Positions 1-7,469 of a stretch of 18,856 bases of DNA are shown one piece after another; the stretch's first letter is position 1; each line of letters begins with the position of its first letter. Source of the DNA: Bacteroidota bacterium (lineage in GTDB: Bacteria; Bacteroidota; Bacteroidia; Flavobacteriales; Weeksellaceae). A model generated the notes under the pieces. That model worked only from the letters and a program-made list of their open reading frames with translations. It searched no databases and was not told the origin of the DNA. A program made the position numbers and the translations under genes. The stretch is from positions 1 through 18,856 of the forward strand of contig JAEZDQ010000155.1 of NCBI GenBank assembly GCA_023433225.1, read 5' to 3'.

Positions 1-262
1 GTTCGAGTTTGGGCAAGTGTAGGAAATGGAAAACGTTTGCGCGCCAAGCCAGTTTTGAAATCTCAGGGTTTTCCGAAACCAATACCACATTAAGCGGCAT
101 ATGAAGTTGGGTAATTTTCCGGAGCAATAAACGACTTTTGGGCGAATCTTCCTTTAAATAAAGAAATGCGAAATTATTTTCGATGTAGCTTTCCAAGATT
201 TTTTCTTGCTCTTTAATCGCCTCTAATAATTCAGGATTTTTGAAATTGTAATAATTGCTCAT
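1..262 (-). CDS. Partial regulator-like protein, possibly a degenerate receiver of a LytTR-type regulator (N-terminus only)
   Basis: An open frame begins at the ATG at 260-262 and runs off the left edge, giving 87 residues. It starts 3 bp after the stop codon of the last Sel1 protein, so it is almost certainly the next gene of the same operon. The N-terminus (MSNYYNFKNPELLEAIKEQE) has no signal peptide, so the product should be cytoplasmic. Around residues 57-83 a hydrophobic strand, then SENPEIS, then a second strand ending FHFLHLPK, resembles the end of a response-regulator receiver domain (strand 4, helix 4, strand 5, then K-P). The Asp acceptor region is not obvious. In Bacteroidota such pseudo-receivers often precede a LytTR DNA-binding domain, which would lie outside the window. 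The family assignment is an inference from this short match. That it is a real gene is well supported by coupling and clean coding sequence. Confidence 0.55.
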   Translation of the reverse strand, partial: MSNYYNFKNPELLEAIKEQEKILESYIENNFAFLYLKEDSPKSRLLLRKITQLHMPLNVVLVSENPEISKLAWRANVFHFLHLPKLE

Positions 263-265
263 CGA

Positions 266-1396
266 TTAATTATTTATCAGGGCTAAATTATCGCATCCCG
301 TTTGGCTTCCGGCATCACAGCCTTTTTGGTACCAATATTTGGCTTTGTATAGATCTTGTTCAATCCCTTCACCCAAATCATACAAATACCCCAGATTGGT
401 CATGGCATTTCCGTTGCCCAGATCAATTGCCTGGCGGTACCAATAGATGGCTTGATTGTAATTTTGTTTCACGCCGTTTCCGTATTGGTATAAGATACCC
501 AAGTTGACCATGGCTACCGCGTTTCCTCTTTCTGCGGCCGCATTATACCAATAAGCTGCGGTTTCATAGTTTTGCGGAACCCCTAAGCCTTTTTCATGTA
601 AAAACCCCAAGTTCGCCATGGCAACCACATTGTTGAGGTCGATTGCTTGTTCGTACCAGAATTTGGCTTTTTCATAATCCTGTGAGATGCCCATTCCATG
701 TTGGTACATATATCCGATACTTGCCATGGCCGAGGAATTGTTTTCGTTTGTTTCAATTGCTTCGATGTACCATGTGAGTGCGGTCAGGTAATCTTGTGCC
801 ACACCGACTCCGTTGCTGTACATATAACCGAGGTTGCTCATAGCGATGTCATCGCCCATGTTTGCCGCGGTTTGGTAAAGATAAAGTGCTTGTTCGTAAT
901 TCTGTCTCACCCCATAGCCGTATTGGTACATATAACCGAGATTGGTGTTTGCCGAAGCGTTTCCTTTCTGAGCCGCTTTGCTGTACCAGTTGAAGGCTTC
1001 CTTGTAATTTTGCGGAACGCCCAAACCGTATTGGTATAAATAGGCCAATGAAAACATGTTTTCAGGACGGTTGTTGATGTCGTAATTCAAGAATTCGATG
1101 GCTTGGCGGCTGAGATCCTCCGATAAGGAAAATCTTTGTAAAAGTGCTTGGTAAAGGCATTTTGTATAAATATCCATCGATTTTTCGGAAAGTGTTTCCG
1201 GAGTGATTTTGTCTTTTTGAATCGCTACCGAGAAATAGGTGATGTTGGATGTAAATCCTTTTTGGTCGCCTGTATTTGCTGCCGTCAGGGCGTTGTTGAG
1301 GAAGTCAATGTAGTCGTCTTCCTGCGCCGAAACGCAGAGTGGTATTCCGATGAGGAAGAGGAAGATGAAGTGTTTTTTTAAATGGAAGGTTTTCAT
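266..1396 (-). CDS. Exported Sel1-repeat protein (fourth paralogue of the array, longest)
   Basis: A 376-residue protein with a signal peptide (KKHFIFLFLIGIPLCVSA, cleavage near residue 24). A roughly 95-residue N-terminal region is shared with the three upstream paralogues. From about residue 112 there is a run of about seven regular Sel1-like repeats of 36 residues (pattern AxxNLGYxYxxGxGVxQNYxxAxxWYxxA), forming a superhelical solenoid. The last repeat carries a CX7C pair (residues GC..TGC near 360-370) like the helix-stapling cysteines of Helicobacter Hcp proteins. Sel1 solenoids are protein-interaction scaffolds, and this one should act in the periplasm or outside the cell. It follows the third paralogue by 21 bp. 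The higher repeat number and near-identical repeat units suggest recent internal repeat expansion. Specific partner unknown. Confidence 0.9.
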   Translation of the reverse strand: MKTFHLKKHFIFLFLIGIPLCVSAQEDDYIDFLNNALTAANTGDQKGFTSNITYFSVAIQKDKITPETLSEKSMDIYTKCLYQALLQRFSLSEDLSRQAIEFLNYDINNRPENMFSLAYLYQYGLGVPQNYKEAFNWYSKAAQKGNASANTNLGYMYQYGYGVRQNYEQALYLYQTAANMGDDIAMSNLGYMYSNGVGVAQDYLTALTWYIEAIETNENNSSAMASIGYMYQHGMGISQDYEKAKFWYEQAIDLNNVVAMANLGFLHEKGLGVPQNYETAAYWYNAAAERGNAVAMVNLGILYQYGNGVKQNYNQAIYWYRQAIDLGNGNAMTNLGYLYDLGEGIEQDLYKAKYWYQKGCDAGSQTGCDNLALINN

Positions 1397-1417
1397 TTTG
1401 TTGATTTTTTAGAAGAT

Positions 1418-2296
1418 TTATTTCAATGAATTTAAATTATCACATCCTTTCTGATAGCCTGCCTGACAGGATTTATTGAACCAAAACCGGGCTTCGTCTT
1501 GGTTTTGCATGACGCTGTCCCCATTGAGGAAGGATTGGCCCAAATAAACCATTGCTTCCACATCGCCTGCCTCCGCCGCTTTTTTAAACCATTTTCGGGA
1601 TTCAGTAGGGTTTGCGGTTACCTTTTTTCCGTTCAGGTACATCAAACCGAGATTGAACATGGCATCCACATGCCCTGCGTTGGATGCATTTACATAAAGT
1701 TCCACCGCTTTGTTGATGTCCTGATTGACGCCATAACCATATTCGTATAAATAAGCCAGCCCGTGCATTCCCGGACCGTTTCCTTTTAAGGTTGCTTTTT
1801 CAAACCAATATTTTGCCTGCGAATAATTTTTCTGCATATAATAAATGTTGCCTATATTATTCATTGCAGTAGCGGAATTGCGGAAATTAATCGCTTTTTC
1901 GTACCAGTAAATGGCTTTGTCGAAATCTTGGCTTACCCCATATCCTTTGTCGTAAAGGTAGCCCAATGAAAAATAATTGTCCGGGTAATTTTCGATGTCA
2001 TATTGCAGAAAAAGTACGGCTTGTTGGGCAAGGTCATTGGAAAGTTTAAACTGATTGGTGAGCGCACTGTATAAACAACGGGTATATAAATTTAGGTTTT
2101 CTTTTGAAAGGATTTCAGGCGTGATTTTATCCCGGTTCACTGCAACTGAAAAATACTTGAGATTCGAGTTGAAACCCTTTTCGTCTTTCTTTCCAATGGA
2201 TTCCCAAGCCTGTTCCAGAAAAGCGGTGTATTCTTCCTGTTGGGCTTGTACGGTAAAAGAAGTCAAAAATAATAGGATAAGAATGGGTGTTTTCAT
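1418..2296 (-). CDS. Exported Sel1-repeat protein (third paralogue)
   Basis: The ATG at 2294-2296 gives 292 residues. An in-frame TTG one codon upstream is a less likely start. A short signal peptide (KTPILILLFLTSFTVQA) is followed by QQEEYTAFLEQAWE, the hallmark opening of all four paralogues. The conserved N-terminal region contains the motifs ITPEILSKENLNLYTRCLY and IENYPDNYFSLGYLY. About five Sel1-like repeats follow from roughly residue 115, one of them shortened (NIGNIYYMQKNYSQAKYWFEKA). The final repeat has the CX7C pair (SCQAGYQKGCDNL). The gene begins 5 bp after the stop codon of the second paralogue, so the two are very likely translationally coupled. It is probably a periplasmic or secreted scaffold acting with the kinase of the same operon. 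That functional link is inferred only from context. Confidence 0.9.
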   Translation of the reverse strand: MKTPILILLFLTSFTVQAQQEEYTAFLEQAWESIGKKDEKGFNSNLKYFSVAVNRDKITPEILSKENLNLYTRCLYSALTNQFKLSNDLAQQAVLFLQYDIENYPDNYFSLGYLYDKGYGVSQDFDKAIYWYEKAINFRNSATAMNNIGNIYYMQKNYSQAKYWFEKATLKGNGPGMHGLAYLYEYGYGVNQDINKAVELYVNASNAGHVDAMFNLGLMYLNGKKVTANPTESRKWFKKAAEAGDVEAMVYLGQSFLNGDSVMQNQDEARFWFNKSCQAGYQKGCDNLNSLK

Positions 2297-2301
2297 CAAG
2301 A

Positions 2302-3213
2302 CTATTTTTTGTATTTATTATAATCGTCGCAAGAATAGTTATCTCCCAAACTACAAGCTTGAGCGTACAAAGAGAGTGCTTTATCCAAATCCTTAGGTGT
2401 TTGTAGACCATTGCGATAAATAAATGCCAGCATACCCATCGCTTGTGGGTTTTCTTCCTTTTCAAGGTTTTTTTCAAGCCAATGCTTAGCCAATGCGTAA
2501 TCCCGTGGAATTCCGTCTCCGTAATAATAACAGTATGCCAGATTAAACATAGCCGATGGCATACCGGTTTCGGCAGCCTTTTTAAACCAATAGGCAGCTG
2601 CGCTTAGATCCTTTGAAATCCCTCTGCCTTGGGAATACAACACTCCTAAATTGTACATGGCATCGGGGTATTCTATGAAAGCAGATTTCTCGAACCATTC
2701 AAATGCTTTTTGGTCGTTGCTTTCCACACCCCATCCGTTGATATACAATAACCCGAGATTATACATGGCTACTTTCTGCCCTTTTAAAGCCGCTTTTTCA
2801 AACCAGCTTTTGGCAATGGTATAATCTTGTTTCACACCAATGCCCAAGGCGTATAAGTACCCTAAACTAGCCATATTATCCGGGTATTCCTCGATTTTAT
2901 AATGCAAAAATTCAAATGCTTGTTCACTTAATTCCTGTGAAAATTTAAATTTATTGACAATTGCGTTGTAAAGGCTTTTGGAGTAAAGTTTAAAATTCTT
3001 TTCAGTCAATAATTCCGGTGTGATTTCATCGCGTTCGATTGCGGTAGAGAAATAACGCAGATTGGTATGAAAAGTTTTCTCATCCTTATTGAGCGCTGCT
3101 TCCAAAGCATGTTCTAAAAACGCGGTATATTCTTCCTGCTGGGAGTAACCCGAAAGGGGTAATGCAGCAAGAAAAAAGAATACCGGGATTTTTTTTAATT
3201 TCAGGACTTTCAT
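2302..3213 (-). CDS. Exported Sel1-repeat protein (second paralogue)
   Basis: A 303-residue protein with a signal peptide (KIPVFFFLAALPLSGYS, cleavage before QQEEY). The N-terminal family region (about residues 25-110) carries the conserved elements NLRYFSTAIERDEITPELLTEKNFKLYS and IEEYPDNMASLGYLY. It is followed by five to six Sel1-like repeats (for example GLLYINGWGVESNDQKAFEWFEKSA) and a last repeat with CX7C (ACSLGDNYSCDDY). It is separated from the first paralogue by an unusually long 176-bp gap, while the third paralogue follows after only 5 bp. This suggests that an internal promoter or processing site could set the level of paralogues 2-4 independently of paralogue 1. No match to the Bacteroidota promoter consensus was seen by eye in that gap. 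Confidence 0.9.
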   Translation of the reverse strand: MKVLKLKKIPVFFFLAALPLSGYSQQEEYTAFLEHALEAALNKDEKTFHTNLRYFSTAIERDEITPELLTEKNFKLYSKSLYNAIVNKFKFSQELSEQAFEFLHYKIEEYPDNMASLGYLYALGIGVKQDYTIAKSWFEKAALKGQKVAMYNLGLLYINGWGVESNDQKAFEWFEKSAFIEYPDAMYNLGVLYSQGRGISKDLSAAAYWFKKAAETGMPSAMFNLAYCYYYGDGIPRDYALAKHWLEKNLEKEENPQAMGMLAFIYRNGLQTPKDLDKALSLYAQACSLGDNYSCDDYNKYKK

Positions 3214-3389
3214 TTTATTGATCTTAGGGAATTTATTGGTTCTTATGTTTTCTGATTTTTTGCAATTTTTCTGGTTTCCTTGTTCATGATTTGGTTCGGG
3301 AGTATAGCGACGGGGTTATTGATGGCTACGTCATTCCCCTTAATCCGTTTTTCATAAATTTAAACAATTGAATAAACAGTAATTTTCCA
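3214..3389 (-). other. 176-bp gap inside the Sel1 operon, with a possible gene remnant
   Basis: This is the only long gap between the Sel1 genes. On the minus strand an open frame of about 38 codons without a good start ends with a TAA. It includes a protein-like stretch (AINNPVAILPNQIMNKETRK). It is too short to assign and may be the decayed end of a lost gene or chance. No hairpin terminator and no TTG/TAnnTTTG promoter pair was recognised. Confidence 0.3.
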
Positions 3390-4169
3390 TTAGTTAAAAA
3401 GAATCGATTGACAATGTTCCCCATAAATGGGATTAATAGATATAGCTTTTTGACAAAGTTGTTTTGCTTCTTTTTTGTTTACATTGCCACCTAAGCCGTC
3501 AAAATACATCCAGGCCAAAGGTATCAAAGCGTGTAAGCTTCCGTTGTCTTTAGCTTTTTCATACCAGTGTTTTGCTTTTAAATAATCTTGTTCTACACCT
3601 TCGCCATTTTCGTACATCTGTCCCAAATTATACATACCGTTGGGGTCTCCTAAAGCCGCAGCTTTTTCAAACCACTCTTTCGCTAATTCCAAATCTTTAT
3701 TGCCGAAGAGCTCACTGTAATATAAGACACCTATTTCTCCCATCGCAGCTACGTTTCCTTTTTCAACAGCTTTTAGCAGCCAGTAAGATGCTTTGACTAC
3801 ATCAAGCATGGAGTACATATAATAGCAACCCAAATAGTACATGTGATCAGGATATTCTTCTATTTTATAATTCAAAAACGAAAGGAGTTGGGAATCAATA
3901 TCTTCCGTAAATTGAAATTCACGGTTATATCCTTCTCCGATACAGGCACTATAAAGTTCAAAATTTTCCTTGGAAAGCATCTCCGGCGTGACGCTGTCTT
4001 TCTCCATTGCAGTAAGGAAGTACCGCAGATTGAGGTTGAAATTCTCTTCATCGTATTTCTTGGCGGCTTCCAGTGCTTGATTTAAAAATCCGGTGTATTC
4101 CTCCTGCTGGGCGTTTACAGCAGTTGTGAAAAAAAAGATTAGTAAAATGGTTAAATAAAAAGGTTTCAT
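3390..4169 (-). CDS. Exported Sel1-repeat protein (first paralogue, most divergent)
   Basis: A 259-residue protein with a signal peptide (FYLTILLIFFFTTAVNA, cleavage before QQEEY). The family N-terminal region (motifs NLNLRYFLTAMEKDSVTPEMLSKENFELYS and IEEYPDHMYYLGCYYMYS) is followed by about four Sel1-like repeats, the clearest being YNLGQMYENGEGVEQDYLKAKHWYEKA. It differs from its paralogues in two ways. The first repeat lacks the usual glycine-rich turn, and the C-terminal cysteines are spaced about 14 residues apart (LCQKAISINPIYGEHC) rather than CX7C. It starts 12 bp after the kinase stop codon and is probably translated from the same mRNA. Predicted to be periplasmic or secreted. It may be the founding copy or the most specialised member, but its partner is unknown. 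Confidence 0.9.
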   Translation of the reverse strand: MKPFYLTILLIFFFTTAVNAQQEEYTGFLNQALEAAKKYDEENFNLNLRYFLTAMEKDSVTPEMLSKENFELYSACIGEGYNREFQFTEDIDSQLLSFLNYKIEEYPDHMYYLGCYYMYSMLDVVKASYWLLKAVEKGNVAAMGEIGVLYYSELFGNKDLELAKEWFEKAAALGDPNGMYNLGQMYENGEGVEQDYLKAKHWYEKAKDNGSLHALIPLAWMYFDGLGGNVNKKEAKQLCQKAISINPIYGEHCQSILFN

Positions 4170-4181
4170 TCGTTTCTGTTT

Positions 4182-6464
4182 TTACTGTACGCAGTTAAGC
4201 AAATTTTTCGCTTCGGTGCCGCCGGGGTTTGCTTTCAGCGCACTTTTCAGTTTAGCGACGACTTGAGTCTGACAGGTTGGATTGTTTTTGCAACCCTCGC
4301 AGCCGTCCACGCTGATCATGTTCTTGGCCCATTGCAGGTCTTTGTTGTATTGCTTTATGTCTGCATCGTTGACCTTGTTTTCGTCTTTTTTGGGTTCTAC
4401 TTTCGTGTCTTTTTGTATTTCTTTTATTCTGTTTCGCGCATCGCTTACATATTGTCCGTTTGGATATTTATTAATGTAGTTCTGATAGGATTTTTGGGTA
4501 TTGGATTTTTTGGCCGAACTCCAATCGCTGCTTTCCTTTTCTTTTGCCAATGTTTGGTTCAAAACACGGATGCGGTTGTTGATTTTGTTTTTTTCCGCTT
4601 CGGCATCGGCCGGTAAGGTGGTTAGCAAAGATTGGTATTCTGCGATTGATTTAGCGGCTGATTGGGAGTGCTCTGCATTTAAAACATCATCGAATCGGTC
4701 ATTGAATTCCTTTCGCCAGTCAGTTTGTGGCTGGGTAGCAGTCAATGCTTTCACCGAATCTTCTTTTGCAGCGATTTCTAATGAATCTTTTCCGGTAGTC
4801 ACTAATTCGTCCGTAATGGGCATTTCATTTTGGTTTCCTGAAAATACGCCGGAGGCATACAGGATACCTGCCAAACATAGGATTCCGACTACCGACCCAA
4901 TCAGGATTAAATTCTTGTTGGATTTCTTTTCGGGAGCGGTTTTCTGCGCAGGAGCCGTTTCTTTATTAGGGTTTTGACTGGTCGCGAAAATATCTTTGAA
5001 ATCGTCAAAAGTTTTTTCTTCTTTCGGTGCTGGGGGCGGTGTATTGAGTAATTCTGTGGATTCCGGCATCGGGTTTTCCACCGGTTTCGATGGTGCTGGG
5101 GTGCTGAGCAATTCGGTTCCGCCTTTGTTTTCTTCTGCTAACTTCGCAGCCGTTACCGCTTCATCCGCTTTTCTTTTTTCATCGGCTTTTTGCGCAATTT
5201 TCTCGTTGCAAGATTTAATTTTTTCATCGGCTTCCCCCTTTTCCGGAAAAAGTTCTTTTGCACCCGTGAAATAATCGATGGCCAATTCGTATTCTTCTGC
5301 GGCAGCCATATCGGAACCTTTTTTGAAAAGAATGTTGTATTCTTTTGTTTTCCGTTCCAATTCAATTTCCTTTTGCAATTCAGCTTCGAGTTGAGAGAGG
5401 GTAGTGGTAGGAAGAAATTCTTGGCGGGTAAATTTTATTTGCTCAAATGCTTCGCTTGGTTTTTTATCCGAAATCAATTGATTGATTTTAGCCAATTGCT
5501 GCACGTATTCGGGTTCTTTGCGCAAATCACTTTCAAATTCGGCGGCTGAAGAATAGCGTTCATTGTAATAAGGCGCGATGGATTTAATCACTACCGCATC
5601 CAAATACTCAGAAACAGAAGGGTCTTTTTTGAATTCAGACGGCGGGATGATTTTTTCCCTTCCGGTACTTACCATACTGCTCAACGGCGGTTTTTCCCCG
5701 GTCAACAAATGGTACAAAGTCGCGCCAATCGCATAAGTATCAAAAGTCGCATCAAAGGATTTGAGGTTGTCAATGTCACCTTGTTCGTTGGGTGAATAAT
5801 GCTTTTTTCTTCCGGTAACGATCTGACTGGTGGTAGAAGTGATGTTGTTTTGAACGTTATCATAGGAAAGGGCCGAGCCAAAGTCGATTAAAATCGCATT
5901 GTCATTTTTTTTGTCAATCAAAATATTGCTCGGGCTGATGTCCAAATGCAGGATTTTTTTATCGATTTTGGTATGGATGTAATCTACCGCGCTCAACATT
6001 TGGTAGATATATTTCAAAGCGGTTTCTTTGTCCAGATGACCTCGCTCTTTGAGCATTTCCTCCAAATCGGTACTTTCAATATAATCCATCACCATGTAAG
6101 CCGTTTCATTTTCATGGAAAATATCACGGGTCCGTACGATGTTCGGGTGTTTCAAACTCCGAATGGTTTTGCCTTCGTCGATTTGGTTTTTGACGAGTTT
6201 TTGGAATTCGGTTTTTTTGTCGATATTGGAAATGCTGACCAAACCGGTATGTTCGTCCCGCTGGCAATAATCATTGTAATACAATTCTTTGATGACAACG
6301 GTTTCCGGGTTCCGGGATTCTACGTATTCTTCCCCGAAACCGGATTGTTTAAAGTAGCCGATTTCCTCTGCCAGGTAAGTAATTCCAAATCCGCCTTGGG
6401 CGATGAATTTGGTGATTTTGTACTGGTTTCGGTTCAGGATGGTTCCGTCTTTTAGGATGCTCAT
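4182..6464 (-). CDS. Transmembrane Ser/Thr protein kinase with TPR-like linker and Cys-containing extracytoplasmic domain
   Basis: A 760-residue Hanks-type kinase. The N-terminal kinase domain (about 15-315) has a glycine loop AQGGFGITYL at 22-31, an invariant Lys in VVIKE (K59), a helix-C Glu (about E97), a catalytic loop HLDISPSN (D175, N180) and DFG at 194-196. The usual HRD arginine is Leu, making it a non-RD kinase. A TPR-like helical segment lies at about 374-407 and a charged, low-complexity linker at 420-515. The linker holds two copies of a TELLxTP motif (450-456 and 470-476) that could be phosphosites. One membrane segment (about 518-540) places residues 541-760 outside the cytoplasm. 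That part is helical and ends with CEGCKNNPTC (C722, C725, C731) plus C758. It lies 38 bp after the PP2C gene and 12 bp before the Sel1 array, consistent with a signalling operon that senses an extracytoplasmic cue. Ligand unknown. Confidence 0.93.
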   Translation of the reverse strand: MSILKDGTILNRNQYKITKFIAQGGFGITYLAEEIGYFKQSGFGEEYVESRNPETVVIKELYYNDYCQRDEHTGLVSISNIDKKTEFQKLVKNQIDEGKTIRSLKHPNIVRTRDIFHENETAYMVMDYIESTDLEEMLKERGHLDKETALKYIYQMLSAVDYIHTKIDKKILHLDISPSNILIDKKNDNAILIDFGSALSYDNVQNNITSTTSQIVTGRKKHYSPNEQGDIDNLKSFDATFDTYAIGATLYHLLTGEKPPLSSMVSTGREKIIPPSEFKKDPSVSEYLDAVVIKSIAPYYNERYSSAAEFESDLRKEPEYVQQLAKINQLISDKKPSEAFEQIKFTRQEFLPTTTLSQLEAELQKEIELERKTKEYNILFKKGSDMAAAEEYELAIDYFTGAKELFPEKGEADEKIKSCNEKIAQKADEKRKADEAVTAAKLAEENKGGTELLSTPAPSKPVENPMPESTELLNTPPPAPKEEKTFDDFKDIFATSQNPNKETAPAQKTAPEKKSNKNLILIGSVVGILCLAGILYASGVFSGNQNEMPITDELVTTGKDSLEIAAKEDSVKALTATQPQTDWRKEFNDRFDDVLNAEHSQSAAKSIAEYQSLLTTLPADAEAEKNKINNRIRVLNQTLAKEKESSDWSSAKKSNTQKSYQNYINKYPNGQYVSDARNRIKEIQKDTKVEPKKDENKVNDADIKQYNKDLQWAKNMISVDGCEGCKNNPTCQTQVVAKLKSALKANPGGTEAKNLLNCVQ

Positions 6465-6502
6465 TTTCTTTGTTTTAGGATGCTTTTAGTAGTGCTTTAT
6501 GT

Positions 6503-7213
6503 TTAAATTTTAATAACAATGGCCGTAAAATTATCGCTGGATAATTCCCTACATATTTCTAGGATTCTGCCTTTCAATTGTTCAAGGTTATTTTCTTTCA
6601 GAAAGTTCCGTTGGATGAAATCTTCATCAATCGCTTCCAGAATCCCATCCGAACAAAGCAAAAAATAATCTTCTTCTTGAATGGATTCTACGGTATGGAC
6701 ATCGATGTATGTAGGGTGTTCCGAACCTTGGATTGCACGGGTGATTTGGTTTCTTTTGGGGTGGGTTTTGGCTTCTTCCGGTGTGAGGAATCCGCTGGCT
6801 ACCAATTCGTTTACAAAACTATGGTCGGTGGTTTGAAAGAGGATTTCACCGTCCCGGATATGGTAAACACGGCTGTCGCCGATGTGCGCCAAAACCGCTT
6901 TTTCGGGAAAGAGTTTCAAAAGGGTGAGGGTAGTGGCCATTCCTTGTGCGTCCGGATTTTCCCGCGTGTATTCATCAAATTGGCTTTCGGTATGAACCAA
7001 AGCTTTTTCAATCCCCTCTACAGAAAAATCGGATGTACCGAGCAAATGGTCTGCAAAAGTGCCACAGGCTTTCCTGCTGGCGACCTCTCCCTTAGAGCTT
7101 CCGCCCACGCCGTCGCAGACTAAAAATAAGTTCGAATCGGGATGGGCAAATAGATAATCCTCGTTGTACGGCCGCTTTCCGGTTTCTGAGATTGTAAAGT
7201 AGTTTGTTTCCAT
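6503..7213 (-). CDS. PP2C-family Ser/Thr protein phosphatase
   Basis: A 236-residue single-domain, soluble PPM/PP2C phosphatase with no signal peptide or membrane segment, typical length for bacterial PstP/Stp-like enzymes. The metal-binding and catalytic motifs are all present: R14 with NED (17-19), DGVGG (34-38), GDSR (112-115), TTDHS (128-132), the KRNQITRAIG-like motif (153-163), SDG (188-190) and the C-terminal DNFTAIV (227-233). It should dephosphorylate Ser/Thr residues in the cytoplasm, most plausibly the neighbouring kinase and its targets, as in other PP2C-kinase gene pairs. It is the first gene of the minus-strand operon. The 200 bp upstream lack an obvious TTG/TAnnTTTG promoter. 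An active enzyme is expected because no key residue is missing. Confidence 0.94.
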   Translation of the reverse strand: METNYFTISETGKRPYNEDYLFAHPDSNLFLVCDGVGGSSKGEVASRKACGTFADHLLGTSDFSVEGIEKALVHTESQFDEYTRENPDAQGMATTLTLLKLFPEKAVLAHIGDSRVYHIRDGEILFQTTDHSFVNELVASGFLTPEEAKTHPKRNQITRAIQGSEHPTYIDVHTVESIQEEDYFLLCSDGILEAIDEDFIQRNFLKENNLEQLKGRILEICRELSSDNFTAIVIKI

Positions 7214-7414
7214 AGATAAAGGCTAAAATTAATCAAATTTGAAAATTATGGGATAAAAAATCTATGAAAAGTTGATTTTAATGTATGTAACCATTTTTTT
7301 TGGGTAAAAATCAACAGTTTATTGCAATGGGGAAATACGCTATTTGCCGTATTTTTAAACGCCAGATCCAATTAATGTGAAGGAGAAAAGCCATTGATTG
7401 CAGTTTTACTTCGT

Positions 7415-7469
7415 TTCGAACCTGTGACCGTCCCGACTTGAAAGTCGGGATGCGCTATCCAGCTGAGCC
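7415..7469 (-). pseudogene. tRNA-like fragment (truncated tRNA-Arg-like sequence) at the 3' end of the GIY-YIG gene
   Basis: On the minus strand a 55-nt piece matches the D arm (GCTCAGCTGGATAG) and variable loop/T arm (GACGGTCACAGGTTCGAA) of the complete tRNA-Arg at 7747-7820 exactly. It lacks both halves of the acceptor stem and the 3' half of the T stem. The anticodon arm is replaced by a 7-bp palindromic stem, TCCCGAC / GTCGGGA, with a 6-nt loop, 3 nt longer than in the intact tRNA, so it cannot be a functional tRNA. The stop codon of the GIY-YIG gene lies inside its D arm. Confidence 0.8.

Noticed and set aside
698..1039. Plus-strand open frame opposite the fourth Sel1 gene
   Set aside because: It is a shadow of the regular repeat; the minus-strand frame has a signal peptide and clean Sel1 repeats.
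2127..2477. Minus-strand open frame spanning the second/third Sel1 gene junction
   Set aside because: It overlaps both real genes in another frame and is lysine/arginine-rich without any recognisable feature.
5946..6455. Plus-strand 169-codon open frame opposite the kinase domain
   Set aside because: It lies antisense to conserved kinase motifs and its product is a Phe-rich sequence typical of antisense coding frames.
6578..7123. Plus-strand 181-codon open frame opposite PP2C
   Set aside because: Antisense shadow of a complete PP2C gene with all motifs.
7333..7354. AAATACG/CGTATTT hairpin as a terminator after the GIY-YIG gene
   Set aside because: The stem is only 7 bp and AT-rich, so it is too weak to call.
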